Shown: positions 1 through 12,263 of the stretch, piece by piece | How positions within the stretch are numbered: position 1 is the stretch's first letter | Layout of the letters: every line of letters begins with the position of its first letter | NCBI GenBank assembly: GCA_013398295.1 | Contig: VZSF01006715.1 | Location: forward strand, 10,322 to 74,321 | Direction of reading: 5' to 3' | Length of the DNA stretch: 64,000 nucleotides | Source of the DNA: Chionis minor | Taxonomy: Eukaryota > Chordata > Aves > Charadriiformes > Chionididae | The notes under the pieces: generated by a model | Seen by the model: the letters and a program-made list of their open reading frames with translations, nothing else | The model's database searches: none | What the model was told of the DNA's origin: nothing | Position numbers and translations under genes: made by a program

Positions 1-466
1 AGAGTTTTAACCAGATAACAAATACGTTCCTTTCCTGTTAAAAAATCATTTGCAGAGTCCAGACTCTTTTAAAGAGTCTTCATAATTGCTTGGAGAGCGT
101 TGCTGGGAGCATGGGGGCTTCTCAGGAAGTCAATTTTATTTTGTTAGATTCAAGAAAAACATTCTAAGCTGCTAAAAAGTACATTCTACTTTTAAATTAA
201 GAACAAATCGCCACGAAACGGGAAAATAAGAAACGTAGGCTTTCAGACTTAAGAACTATCATTGTGGACGTTTCTTGTCTTTATTTTTCTGATTCGTCTA
301 TAAAGAAGGAGAACCTAGAAAAATTACATCATGGATTTGTCTCTTCAGTGAATGGAGGAAACAATTGTTTATGCTGTGTGTGGCACAGATTTTGTAAACT
401 TTATGACAGCCAGTCAGTTGACTGGAAAGCAGATCTTTCTCCACGCCAGAGGGAATCTGTGGGTGT

Positions 467-497
467 TGATTTTTTTTTTATTATTTTTTTTTTTCCT
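467..497 (+). repeat. T-rich low-complexity tract
   Basis: Runs of T broken only by single A, C or G bases. It is a simple low-complexity tract with no sign of function. Confidence 0.75.
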
Positions 498-734
498 CTT
501 TGTTGTGGAATTCAAGCTTTGAGTCAGAGAGTCACAGACAATTAATGATTTGTGCTGGTCATCAATATTTAACAGAGTTTATTACAAGAACTTTGGCAAT
601 ATTTCATGATAGATTTCTAGGCTTATTGTTGCTCCTTAGGTTTAATTTTGGTGCTGCTCTTGTGATTGCTGACAAAGATTCAAGTTCTAGTAGACAGGCC
701 CATTACGCTCTACAGCTTTCTCTTTTTTGTGGTT

Positions 735-754
735 TGTTTGTTTGTTTTTCTTGA
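735..754 (+). repeat. (TTTG)n short microsatellite
   Basis: Three to four TTTG units followed by a short T run. Too short to be more than a minor simple repeat. Confidence 0.65.
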
Positions 755-2927
755 GCCTGTGTAGTTACTAAGTCTAACTCTGCAAGTGATTTAGCAAACA
801 TTCAGGAACTTTTTATATTATATCAAGTGAGAAAAATAATGGCGTCAGGGAAAGCCATGGATATTGTAGTCTTTTAGAAAGAAACATTGTGTTACCCGGA
901 GCTGCCATAGTTACTCAGTTTAGTTTAAGCCTAGGTTGTTTGTCATAGGCAGCTTTCTTGAACATATATTTAAGTTCAAAAATCGTGTTATGTATCATTT
1001 CCATTGCCTTTGATTTGCCAATTGTATAGCAGTAGCATGTCTTGATTATGGCTTTCTTTTCCATAAATATAATCAAAGGCTTGTATATTTTGTAACAGAC
1101 CGACCTTAAGTTCTGTTGATTCTGGATTTTTTTCGACCTTCTGAGGTCATATATCTGTATACATGATACTTTTTAATGTTCACAATGGATGAAACATGAA
1201 AAGACTGTAAATAGTTTTCTTCCATGGGTAATTGTTACATACTCAGTTACCTATTGGATATGAGTAGATAACAACATGAAGGAAGACAGACTCACTTGCA
1301 GAATTTTTGCTAAAACAAATAACAGTCAAAGAATTATCTGACGTCTTGGAGAACTTGTAAGAAAGATCAAATATTTCAAGACTTATTTTCAAAGCTTCTG
1401 ATACATTTTGCAGTATTAAAATCCCTGTCTTTTCCAGGTTTCCTCACTAATCAATTGGACAGGAAAATAAAAGGAGTGAAAGAGGATCTGGCGTATCAAT
1501 GGTTCAATAGTAAGGGCTATGTGTAGTGCAGTCACAGAATATACTGAGTAAACAAGGATCACATTAAGTGACAATACGGTCGGCAGAGTCTCAGTACAGG
1601 TCATCTGGGTGCACGAGGGGTACAGCCGTCCTCATGCATAACAGGACAGCCGCGAAAACCAGGTAGCTTTGGCTAAATACATCGTTTTGCACATGGGGAA
1701 AACCGTTCTCGCCCCACCAGCTTTCAAGTAGGAGCTTCACATTTTTCAGGCAAGGGCTACTGTGGCTAAAAAGGTGCCTCTTGTTATTCCTGCAACAACC
1801 CGTTCAGGTTCGTCTGAGCAACACGCCATGGAAAATCCATGATTTGCACATCTGCACGACACTTGCTCATTATTTCTGAAAGTTCATACTTTTGCCATGC
1901 GGCTCTTTATAGGCTCCCGGCCCTGCCGAGCCTCCTGCATAGTTTCCTAGCAACTAGGCAGAATTATAGCTCCGAGCTTGGCACGGGCGAAATGGTTTCT
2001 TCTGCTGCTTCCCCCAGGCAAGGACTCTGCCTTCGAGGGTAAATCACACTGGGCAGAGATGGGGAGTGCTGGTCAGCAGGCTTACAGAGACTGGTGTTAG
2101 CAATTGCCCGTACTGCCAAGAAAAGCCTGAAGTTCCTCCTCACCATTCGTGGACAGGTGCCATTCATTCCCAGCCCTGGTCTGGCATATTAGGTAAGGGA
2201 GGATTCAAGGAGATTTTGTAAAATTATTTCTAAAATGCTGAGGCCTCGAAAAACAGTGAGAAGGTTGTTACTGATTACAGCAGACCCGATTTTTCACTTT
2301 GGATAATAAAGCAACACAGGAGAGGAAATACAATGTATAAAATTTTAGTCAGCAGCAAGTCTCCCTTTCCTCGTCCAGGAAAGCAGCTGCAGAATCCTGA
2401 TGCACAGCATCTGCTTCTGCATAGTTAATAGTCTCATACTATGTACTTCTATTTGTTTAATCCTGTTCTTCTATTAAAATATGTTGGAAGCGCTATCGCA
2501 ACATCACCACACAACCACATCATCATCAGAACAAATTACAAGAAGATTAGGAGATTACAGAGTGAAGTACTAAAAAGGTAGAAAATTTCCTATACATGCC
2601 ATACAACAGACTGCCTTCAGTTCTTCAACTGTCCTTAATAATACAGCAAAGTATAATTTCTTCCCCCAGACCCCCGCCTCTCTCAATACACAGGATTGCT
2701 GGGGAACTGTAACATCATTGTTTTTAATAGAAAAAATAAATAGCTGAGGCTTAATGGTAGCATTTAAATGGCATACAGAGCCTTTTGAGTTCACACCTCA
2801 TTAAGGTGAACAGGAAGGGAAGGGGTGCACATCTTTGTTGTTACTTTTGCCTTGCAGCATTTTCTGCCGAACTATGTGAACAGACCAGCAGCACATTAAC
2901 TGACTTTGTAGCAGCTGTATTTTTGTA

Positions 2928-3014
2928 GCAGGTTTTTTCATTGTTTTTTGGGAGAGTTGGTTTTTTGGGATAGGTTTTTGGTTTTTTGTTTGGTTTTGTT
3001 TGGTTTTTTTATGT
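2928..3014 (+). repeat. T/G-rich degenerate (GGTTTT)n tract
   Basis: About 85 bases made almost only of G and T, with repeated GGTTTT and GGTTTTTT units and hardly any C. The minus strand is correspondingly A/C-rich. The units are too irregular to be telomeric; this is low-complexity DNA. Confidence 0.65.
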
Positions 3015-3940
3015 TTAGAAATTGCAGAACATTGTGACATGGAGCCAGGGCAGGCCCTTAGAGGACAATTATTTTGGTGTCCTCTTTTTTGCAAACCAGT
3101 CTACCAGATCCAAGTCGTCTTCCTGCTCCAGTTAGGGGGAGTCTCTTTCAACTGAACTTCACGTACCCCACTGTTTCTGAGATGGCTCCTATAGCATCTG
3201 AATTCACTTGTCTATTTCTTGCCCTGGAGGCAAGTGTGCTTATCTGAGCTGACCAAACCCATATGTGATTGTGCACCTGAAGAGCTTCACGTGGCCCATA
3301 CTTCTCTAACAGACTCTAACTATGTTGCAGTCACATAGGTGGTCGGATTTGGTATCCTAGGATAGGTTTGGCGCTATGATTTCTGAGCATGTCTTCCAAG
3401 GCTTTTAGCACTCATCAGCTTGAAAGCATGTTTCAAAATGGTCAAAGGAAGAACTTCTCTCTCCCTCCCAAGCTCCTGTAAAAAAGCGCTTTTAGCCCGC
3501 TAACCCAGACTCTCACTTTTGTTTCTGTCCTTTCCTGTTACATAGCCTGGACCTGGAACAACCGCTGATGAACGTGGCTTTAGCGTTCCTGTAGCAGGAT
3601 GCGGGAGAGATTAGGGAAAGCAGCAAAGGTTATTTTCATGTGAACATTGCACTTTTACACTGGGATCTCCTGGGGAAAAATATGGAGGAGAGCTTATCTC
3701 TGGTGATGGGTGCTGACGTGGCAGTCTGACCATTGCACACTGCTGTCACTATGGGCTCTCTGTAGGCACACCAGCACGACAGCTTGTGCAAAAGAAAGCT
3801 GTCCTCTAGGTCGTCTGTGGTCTTGGGACAGTCAGCATTTCTGCATGAAAAAGAAATGCGCCTGAGGCTTGACCACAAACTTTTCCTGCCTCCCCATCTC
3901 CAGGGTCCACACGTGAAGACAGACATTTTTGTCCAGATTT

Positions 3941-3953
3941 TGCCACCTGGTGG
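3941..3953 (-). promoter_or_regulatory. CTCF-like core motif
   Basis: The minus strand reads CCACCAGGTGGCA, which fits the CTCF core consensus CCASYAGRKGGC. Two copies of TTTTTGTCCAGA flank it exactly 30 bp apart (3926-3937 and 3956-3967). The match to the core is seen directly; binding is inference. A single motif of this length also occurs by chance. Confidence 0.3.
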
Positions 3954-6900
3954 CTTTTTTGTCCAGACTCCTACAGGTCTGTGTCATTATGGTGTCAGCA
4001 AGACAGCTGAAGGTCTTACCATAGCAAAGATTTTTTACATGATTGATGATCTGGTTCCTGTTGCTAATGTGCTTAAAATAATAGCTAAGTTTTGAGAGAA
4101 TGGGCTTCACAAACTGCTCTGCAACCAGTGTTAACACTGTGGATATTGCATTTTACTGATCAGAGAGAAAACCTAGCAATCTCAGCCTGAAAGACAACAT
4201 GGGCTTCTGTCACCCGCAGAGCAGAACAGTGACCAGCACAACGCTGTCCCAAGAGATGACATTTACCAGTTCGAACAGCAGGGGTCTTACTCCATCCCAA
4301 GAGTATGGATGTTGGCAAGACACGCGTGCCATTTTAAGAAACACTTCTTGCCCTCTTCATGCTAGGATTGTTGCAACCAGCAGAAGACTGTCCGCTGGAG
4401 GAGAGCGGCGAAGTGTGAACTCAGCAGGGTAAAGAAAAGAGAGCCCTCCTTACCAAATCACTTCTAGGTAGAAATGTGGCCTGTGTAATTTCTGCTCCTG
4501 CCCTCTGCAGTATCTGGCACAATGCCTCCAAGGAAAAAGACTGCCAAGGCTCTTCCCGAATTTTCAAGGCACAGTAGACATGAGACAGGTGGCTGGAAAA
4601 TGTGCTCATCATTAGTGGGGCAGGGCCCGGTAGGCAGGGAAAGAACTTATGGGAAGCACTGTCTGCACTCACCCTTGCATTGCTTGTGATGTGCAAGAGA
4701 AAATGCCATGCTATGGAAATAAAACGGAACACTCCTCCAGCACCCATGGACATGTTTTCCATTGCTTTTTTGACAACTGGAAGCTGAATATGTTAGAGCC
4801 TTCCTGAGTTCTTCTTCTCTCCTGAACATTCACATGTCAGGGAATACCTGTAAAGATTGTCTAGTCAATTTATTAAGCAATTTTAAAAGTATTAAAATAA
4901 AATAAAAGTATTATGAATAATGCATTATTTAAGCATTCTTAGAACCAGGCACTCCAACTGCTTATAATGCTAATTTTTAGAGACGCAGATTTGCTGTGCC
5001 AGTAAGTGCTGGTGGTGCAGTCACACTGGTGGTTGAGAAGGATTTCTGAAGGGTATTATGTGACTTTTGACCACACACCAGTGCACTGTGTGGTAACAGA
5101 ATGAATGGGGAGCAGTACCTGCTCCAGTCCTGGAATAACTGAAGATCTTGTACTCTCTGGAGACTGCACTGGCTGCGTGAGGAGACAGCACTCAGGAGGG
5201 GGCACCAGTAAAATGTTGGAGGTGGTGACACTTCAGGAGTGGGAGCCCTTGCCTTGGAAACTGTGGTACTGACCAGCACTTTGCTCCGTCCTCTCTTCTG
5301 CCTTGCTACGTGCTCTTCCAGTCCTGGTCAGAGAGCTGTATCGCAGCTTTTCTAAAGAGAGGTCACCTTACCTTCCTCCTTTTCCGTAGCCTGCTGTTTT
5401 TTGTAGTCATTGCTCTTCCTCACTTCACTGGCTTAAATGTTCACCCAACTTCTGTTCAGCGTCGATGTGTACTTCATGCATCTATGAGCCCTTTTATCGT
5501 ACTCTGTTGATTCTGCTTTGCTTATTGACCCAGTCTAAGAGGAGGAAAGTTCCTCCAGAAAAAATGAAGAGCATATAATTTGTCCTCTATTTAAAGAAAC
5601 AAAAGAATTGCTCCTTTATATTCTATGACACAGCAAGACCACAGACCTCTTCTTCCTTTATCCCTGTATTTTCGCCCGTATGTCATCTGCTACAACCACA
5701 TTCCCAGGTCATGGGTGCATTGTGGGAGGGATTTCAGATTAGCTTCTTAACTGACTAGAAAGAGAAGTCAGGGAAAATGGACTGAGGGGTCGTTCCAGGA
5801 TGTTAGTAAGGAGAGACTACTGGTAAGGAGACAGGTAACTTTCTCAGATCTAAAAAACTCCACCTGACACTGCAATGAGCAGCTGAGTGAAGAGCATTCC
5901 ATGGTAGAGAGAGGTGAGCTACAGGAATTTTGTTCTGGCTAAGAAGCCTACTGAGTGTTAATATTTTAAACTTTGAATGCTAAAGGCAAATAATAGCCTC
6001 CAGGGTAGGGGAGGGAGATAATTTAAGCAGCCATTGACAGGAAACTAAGGTAAAGTTTTGCAGAGACTGTCAAATTTATTATGTCCTTCTCTCCTAGGAT
6101 GTGAGGTCGTGAATGGACAGCCTCAAGGAAGCCAAATCCACAGCCTTTTACTACATGCAAACATTGGTTATCTACAATCTGGACTCGGAGGCAATGTTTT
6201 TGGAGTATCACTCTACACCGCTGTAGCAGTGTGAGTGTGAGAGCGACCTCTCTCTGGAGAAACAAGAAGCTGTAGTGGCTAAACTGAAAGTCACAGCTTT
6301 CTTTCAAAAAATAAAATAAAATTTTTAGGTCAAAAGTAGGTATTTGAGTCAGTCATACGGACCCTTCAAGCTCATCATAGTCATGGCTGTGCAGCTGCAC
6401 AGCAAGGTGTGTTTTTACCATATTTTGCTGCAACTCTGCAGTTGATTTCACTGGATTTATAATGGCACACCCTGAAATCACAGCAGGCTTTCTCATCTCC
6501 ATCTCTGAACGTGCCTTACTGTCAGTGTTGGTTTCCCATATACCTACCAAAATTAAGCTGTAAACCATGATCACATCACGGGGTAACCAAACCCTTTGAT
6601 GAGCCTGGTGTTGTCAAGAGCTGGTTAACCTCAGCAGCATGTCCAAGGTGAGACAAACATGTAAAAATAGAATGAGCTGCATGACGGGAGAGTTACATGC
6701 ATATAAGCCACAAGTGACCACAGGTAATTTGTGTTGCATAAAGGTAAGCCACAAGGAGGAAGAAGAGTGGAGCAGTAGAGGCCTGGGGAACTGCAGTTCC
6801 CTGAGGAAATACCAAAACCTGGCATGAGGGTTTTGGACTTTGGCAGCAGCCACTCCACATGGTGAGCCTCTCAGAGCCCGTTTTAAAATGAAACCCATAT

Positions 6901-8630
6901 CCTGCCTGTACCAGCAGCTGGACAAGCAATCTTGGCTCTCAAGGACATGTAAGTTCAGAGCGAAAAATTTTATTTGGAAGTATTTAAGTTAAAATGTAAG
7001 TCCTGCTTCATACTTTAAACATACAGTGAATTTTCTGACAGGCGGCGTTTTGTGTCCAGAGGAAGACTTCCTGGCATGTTAATAGTTTTTACTAGACACA
7101 GGAAATTTGAGTTCCAAAGGCGACATTTTCAGAAGACTTTGAACTTACGGAAAACAAGGTTATGATGGAACTTCTCTGGAGCTTAATCATACCCTGTAGT
7201 TCTCTCAGTACTCTCAATATAGAGATACAAGCACTCAAGTTAATAAGACTATTAATCTTTCTGTTAATCACCTGAGCTGATTAATGAAGTAATATAATTT
7301 GCAGTACAATATGCATTAAAGCAAGCAAGTGACGGAGCAGGACAACACTCAGCTCTTTGAGCAGAGGAAGTAGAGAAAGTCAGAGGAAGATGTGACTGCC
7401 AGCAGCAGGTCAGTCTGGGCGAAGAGCGGGTCTGTCTGATTAGGGAGAGCAAAGGCAAGCTTTGTCATAAGAACGGTACTGATTGCTAAGGCAAAACCGA
7501 AGCAAAGCAAGTTCCACCTCCTTCTTTATCCTCCCAGCCCCCACCCCCATCATCTCTATCATTAGCCCTCCCTGTCTTCCTTCTGTTTCTTACTGAGCCA
7601 AAGAAAGGAAAGTATGTGGGAAGTAGGAGGAGCTGAAGCAGCAGGAAGGTGCGTAAAAAGCATGGGGAAAGCTCTATCAGGCTTTACAGTGTGTGAAGGA
7701 AAAGTAATGCATGAGCCTCTCCAAAGAACGTGGCAAAATTAACTTACAGCCTCTAAGTAGAAATGCTACCCATTTTTCACTAAAGAACGTATTTTACATA
7801 AATGCATATCTTCATGATCCCTTTATAGAGGTGGAAACATAGGTTGGTAGATTGGAGGGAAAAAAAACATAATCAAGCTGTGCTTTCCCATTACAAAGTC
7901 ATGTGGTGTTTTCTTCTGCACCAGCGAAAGGGATTTCTTTTTTCCCCAATGGATTTACTTTCCCTCCCTAAACCACATCCTCTCATGTTTTCTGTGAAGT
8001 TTTGACAGATAAAGTTTTCTGGGAAAGCATGGGCTTCTTTGTGTCTGGTATGTGTTGTGCCTAGGACTCTCACAGCCTCCATTCAGCAACAGGATTTGTT
8101 TAAATGCCTTTTTTCCATTACTACTGTCTTCTTAAGGTCGAGCTGTGGTAGTGGAAGGGACATCAGAATTCAGGCTCCACCTGCACCAAGAAAGCAGCAG
8201 TGCATCCTAACACGGCTCCCTGAAGGCAGAGTGGAGACTAAAGCCAGGTCACAACCAGCAGGACCCAGCATTATCCCTACCCAGCCGTGTCTGCACAGAG
8301 AGGGGGGAAGTTCCTCCAGGAAAAATGCAGTCCAGTCCAGGGTGGTCGCAAACCCATCCCCAGCAGCGTTCCACGGGACCCGGGGCAAGTTGCTGCCCCC
8401 ATAGCATGGACCAGAGGCGTGGCTACCCTCTTGTAGCCCGGGGAGAACCAGGATCAGCAGCCCCCGGTGTGGGGCTGCATTGCCATGCTGCCTCCTCTCT
8501 CCCCACACTTGCCACCCCACAGTGGAGGTGCCACAGCTGGAGGGGAGGCAACCACAGAACGGAAGGGCATGGCAGACACATGGCACCCATGGGCTCTTCT
8601 CCTTCCCCTGCCAGCAGCAGTCAGTCAGCG

Positions 8631-8690
8631 TCTTTTTTTATCTTTTTTCTTTTTTCTTTTTTTTCTTTTTTTTTTTTTCTGTTTGTTTTA
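8631..8690 (+). repeat. Polypyrimidine (T/C) tract
   Basis: About 60 bases of T runs spaced by single C bases. Short ORFs crossing it give phenylalanine- and lysine-rich peptides, which is the signature of low complexity rather than coding. Confidence 0.8.
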
Positions 8691-9529
8691 ATTTTACTGT
8701 GTTTCCTATGCTGTGGGAGAGAGCTGCGGCCAAAAATAATGTTGCCAAGCCGAGGGGATTGGCACAGGCTGCCTCCAGTCTGCAGCAGCAGTGGAGGCTT
8801 TAAATAGATGGAGCCCTGGCTGCAGGCTGCTCCTGGAGGGCTGGCAGCTGCGGCCCAGCAAGGGGGGATGCTGGCTGAGGGTGCAGGACGAGCTAGACCT
8901 CGTTGGCCCCATGCCCAGGCCATGGGGTGTCTCACTCCCATCCCTGTGCAGCTCCCCAGCCACCCCCAGCTCCCTGCGTGCTCCTCAGGGCAGTCCGAGG
9001 GGCTGCAAGGGCTGGCGATGCGATCCATCCTCTGAAAATAACTCTGCAGTTACTAGAAATCTGTCATCAATAAAGCTGTGGTGGCCTGGTGGCAGCGTGT
9101 GTGCGTGGGGGGCGAAGCCAAGCGTGGTGAGAGCTAGCCCAGGGAGGCATCACTGGGGATGGCTCCACAGCCCCGCTGCCACAAGAACTGCACGGCGCTG
9201 TTATTTCAGCAGGCATTGACCACCGCTCAATTTTCCAAGATAAAGCAGAGACATGATTTCGGTCTCCCCATCCTTCCCCCAACCCAAAAACACTCTCCTA
9301 TGCAAACAAGAACCTCGAAGCCCAGCAAGCCGAGTCAACCCTTCCTCCTTGGGCGACAGCGGCACTGGGCAGGGCGACCAGCAGGAGCCTCCAGCCCCTC
9401 CGTTTTGCAGCAGCGCACGACAAAGCTGCCTCCTGCCCCTGCGTGGGATGTAGGAGGGTCCCGAAACCAGCCCCTCTGAAGCCTGCAGAGCTCTTCAGTG
9501 GGGGGATACCTCCCTCTGCCTAGTGCCTG

Positions 9530-10030
9530 GCGTGCGAAGCAAGCGGCAGCTCCTGCAAAGCTTCGGCGCTGAGCCGCCGTCTGTTTGTTCCTCCTGATTA
9601 ACTCCTCCTGCCTCTGAGCCCCGATTCCCTCAGCCCCCTTTATTCCCGTCTTGCCGATTATTTCGCGATCCCGGGGTGGTGGTGGTGGGGTGTGAGGGCC
9701 ACCCCTCCCCTCCCTCCCTCCCTCCCTGCCTGCCCTCCCCTCCCCTGCGGCCGCCGAGGGGCAGAAGCGGCCGGCGGGGCCGGGCGAAGCCGTGCCGGGG
9801 GCGGCGGGGGGCGCTCCCTGCGGGCGGCCGCTCCCGGCAGCGTCTTTCCGCACTGGGTTTTGCGGCCTCTGGCTGCTTCCACTTGGCACCCCCGCCGCAG
9901 CGCTGCTCGGCTCGTCCCTCCTGGCGCTTTCAAAGCTCTGCCTGCGCGCTGGCAGTCACTTTCTCCGCTTGCTAGCTTCGTTTCCCAACTCCAGATCTGC
10001 TTCCTCCCCGCAGCCCCCATCTCCCCAATA
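9530..10030. promoter_or_regulatory. CpG island (first of the cluster)
   Basis: GC content and CpG density rise sharply here, with CGCGATC, GCGGCCGC and many GCCG/CGGC words, against CpG-poor DNA on both sides. Islands of this kind in warm-blooded vertebrates usually mark promoters. I cannot assign a strand or gene. The long ORFs across it on both strands are the usual result of few stop codons in GC-rich DNA. Confidence 0.7.
9703..9745. repeat. (CCCT)n tract with G-quadruplex potential on the minus strand
   Basis: A run of CCCTCCCT-type units inside the first CpG island. The minus strand holds more than four GGG runs separated by one or two bases, which meets the usual G-quadruplex sequence rule. 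Its length is likely polymorphic. Confidence 0.65.
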
Positions 10031-10230
10031 GGCGGCCTCCAAAAACGGGTCGCTTTCTCCCTGTTTCACCCGGCGTATGTACATTTCTTTGACTCTTTTG
10101 TTGTTGTTATTTTGGGCAAGGTACAACTGGGTACTGCTCGGTCCTAAGAAAGAGCAACACTTCCAGTCTGATACCGATTGCTTACGTAGGATGAAGGAAA
10201 AAAAAGAAAAAAAAAAACAAAACCCCAGCA

Positions 10231-10720
10231 TGAATATATGGAGACATACGTTGGCCATTTCCTCTTTGACATCCCTGTGTTACTTTCACGGCGGACTGCA
10301 GCCCCGCTTACGAGTGTCCCGAAGGACGATGACACAGAACAGGTGGGGGCACCGCTACCCCTCCTTTAAAGAGCCGACTGCTTGTTTTTCTGTCCCTCGC
10401 CGATGGACACTCAAACCGCAGAGAGAACAAGGAAATGTTCAGCCTCTTAAGTTTCACTAACTAAAAAAAAAAAAAAAAACAAAACCAAAACAAACCGCCA
10501 AAACCAGCAAAACAAAACAAACAAACAGAAAAAGCCAACAAAACAAACAAAAAATAAATAATAATTAAAAAAACCAAAAGAAAAAATAAAAAAAAAAACA
10601 ACAACAAAGAAACCCACCCTCCGCTAGCAGCTTCAGCCGCGTTAGGAAAGTTTCCACTCCCGGCAGCAGCTGCCAAGTCGGCTGATCGGTCGACCGGTAT
10701 TTTTCGCTAAAATTCACGTA
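10231..10720. repeat. Tandem near-identical block, copy 1
   Basis: This block runs from TGAATATATGGAGACATACG to CTAAAATTCACGTA and is repeated almost base for base at 10722-11218. It contains a GC-richer first part, a 145-base A-rich stretch and a CpG-containing end. The copies differ mainly in the length of the A runs. Copy 1 ends exactly at the single N at 10721, so this is probably an unmerged contig overlap rather than a biological duplication. Confidence 0.9.
10463..10608. repeat. A-rich low-complexity stretch (copy 1)
   Basis: Runs of A mixed with AAAC, CAAA and AATA units. It starts with a 17-A run. A homopolymer-rich stretch like this is a common cause of contig breaks and of failed overlap merging. 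Confidence 0.85.
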
Positions 10721-10721
10721 N
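10721..10721. other. Single-N contig join
   Basis: One ambiguous base lies exactly between the end of copy 1 and the start of copy 2 of the duplicated block. This is what a scaffold join between two overlapping contigs looks like. Confidence 0.85.
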
Positions 10722-11218
10722 TGAATATATGGAGACATACGTTGGCCATTTCCTCTTTGACATCCCTGTGTTACTTTCACGGCGGACTGCAGCCCCGCTT
10801 ACGAGTGTCCCGAAGGACGATGACACAGAACAGGTGGGGGCACCGCTACCCCTCCTTTAAAGAGCCGACTGCTTGTTTTTCTGTCCCTCGCCGATGGACA
10901 CTCAAACCGCAGAGAGAACAAGGAAATGTTCAGCCTCTTAAGTTTCACTAACTAAAGAAAAAAAAAAAAAAAAAAAACAAAACCAAAACAAACCGCCAAA
11001 ACCAGCAAAACAAAACAAACAAACAGAAAAAGCCAACAAAACAAACAAAAAATAAATAATAATTAAAAAAACCAAAAGAAAAAATAAAAAAAAAAACAAC
11101 AACAAAGAAACCCACCCTCCGCTAGCAGCTTCAGCCGCGTTAGGAAAGTTTCCACTCCCGGCAGCAGCTGCCAAGTCGGCTGATCGGTCGACCGGTATTT
11201 TTCGCTAAAATTCACGTA
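10722..11218. repeat. Tandem near-identical block, copy 2
   Basis: Second copy of the block at 10231-10720, about 7 bp longer. Its first A run contains a G and 20 consecutive A bases, where copy 1 has 17 A and no G. Sequence after 11218 continues into the next CpG island, while sequence before copy 1 continues from the first island. This fits one true copy represented twice. Confidence 0.9.
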
Positions 11219-11435
11219 TTTAAGCCCGAAATTATGAGTGCGCCGAACTTTCTGCCGCCGCCCTGCCCCCGAAAACAGCCCACCCAAACCAACAGCAAAG
11301 GGGCTCGGCCCGTCGGCGCGAAACCCGAGAGGAGCCGGAGCATCGGCAGCGGCGGAGCGGTCCTTGGCTTTTGTCTCCCTACGCTGCCTCCTTCCTTTCT
11401 CTCTTTCCAAACTTTTGGGCGCTCGCACTGAGCTG

Positions 11436-11443
11436 TATTTATA
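11436..11443 (+). promoter_or_regulatory. TATA-like box (TATTTATA)
   Basis: TATTTATA lies in GC-rich surroundings, 66 bases before the gap. A start site about 30 bases downstream would fall near 11466-11472, so the first exon would run into the missing sequence. The position in a CpG island supports a promoter, but an 8-base AT motif is weak evidence alone. Confidence 0.3.
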
Positions 11444-11509
11444 GACCTGGAGCCCACGGCTGTGTTTTTCCTTGTGCCAGCCGGGGGGTGGTGGGACGGC
11501 GGCGGCGGC

Positions 11510-11879
11510 NNNNNNNNNNNNNNNNNNNNNNNNNNNNNNNNNNNNNNNNNNNNNNNNNNNNNNNNNNNNNNNNNNNNNNNNNNNNNNNNNNNNNNNNNNN
11601 NNNNNNNNNNNNNNNNNNNNNNNNNNNNNNNNNNNNNNNNNNNNNNNNNNNNNNNNNNNNNNNNNNNNNNNNNNNNNNNNNNNNNNNNNNNNNNNNNNNN
11701 NNNNNNNNNNNNNNNNNNNNNNNNNNNNNNNNNNNNNNNNNNNNNNNNNNNNNNNNNNNNNNNNNNNNNNNNNNNNNNNNNNNNNNNNNNNNNNNNNNNN
11801 NNNNNNNNNNNNNNNNNNNNNNNNNNNNNNNNNNNNNNNNNNNNNNNNNNNNNNNNNNNNNNNNNNNNNNNNNNNNNNN
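11510..11879. other. Assembly gap (370 N)
   Basis: An unbroken run of 370 N inside the GC-rich island. GC-rich first exons are often lost this way in bird assemblies. Reading frames across it are meaningless. Confidence 0.99.
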
Positions 11880-12263
11880 GGGGGCTGCGGCGGGAGGCCG
11901 GCGGCGAGGCGCGGGCCAGCGCGGTGCCGGGCGGCTGTGCGGGGCCGCCGGCGCGCAGCGGCGCTCAGCTGGGCGGCCCTGGGTTATTTTTCCTGCGACG
12001 TCTCTATTGTGCTTTAAACAATCAAACCCCAAAATAAACCCCACGCCGCTCGCGAGGGTAGGGAAGTAATAGCTAGCTGGAAACGCGTTTATTGGAAAAG
12101 GGAAAAGCTTTCCCTGCCCGTAGGAAGAAAAAAAAAAAAAAGAAAAAGTGGTTGGGGGGATTAAAAGCACGGGGTGGGGTCTTTTTTTCGGGTTTTACTG
12201 GCTTGCTTTTGGGGTTTATTTCCCCCTACGGTTTGTAAGTAAAGCAGCTCTCTTTTCCCGCAG

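Larger units (their letters stand above)
1..8630. other. Non-coding stretch, no gene recognised
   Basis: All ORFs here are short, overlap on both strands and match no protein family I know. Base composition is ordinary AT-rich vertebrate DNA with T-rich and TTTG-type low-complexity tracts. I saw no CR1 fragment, tRNA or RNA gene. One CTCF-like motif near 3.94 kb is listed separately. The stretch could be intergenic or intronic; the sequence does not say which. Confidence 0.7.
11220..12000. promoter_or_regulatory. CpG island interrupted by a 370-base gap
   Basis: CpG-dense sequence flanks the gap at 11510-11879 on both sides. It includes a (GGC)n run just before the gap and GGCGGCGAGGCGCG-type words just after it. 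The density falls away past about 12000. This is the strongest promoter-like island in the window, and its centre is missing. A plus-strand TATA-like box lies at 11436-11443 and a candidate exon at 12264-12431. Confidence 0.7.

Noticed and set aside
2928..3014. GGTTTT-like units resembling a telomeric repeat
   Set aside because: Vertebrate telomeres are TTAGGG; the units here are irregular and part of a T/G low-complexity tract.
8325..8807. 160-codon ORF ending in a polypyrimidine tract
   Set aside because: Phenylalanine runs come from the T tract, and overlapping ORFs on both strands show equal length.
8798..8812. 15-base word CTTTAAATAGATGGA shared with 31537-31551
   Set aside because: A shared 15-mer is expected a few times by chance among all pairs in 64 kb, and the flanks do not extend the match much.
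11371..12170. ORFs of 180-243 codons spanning the 370-N gap
   Set aside because: Most of each is unknown residues; the frame across N is meaningless and the known parts show no domain.
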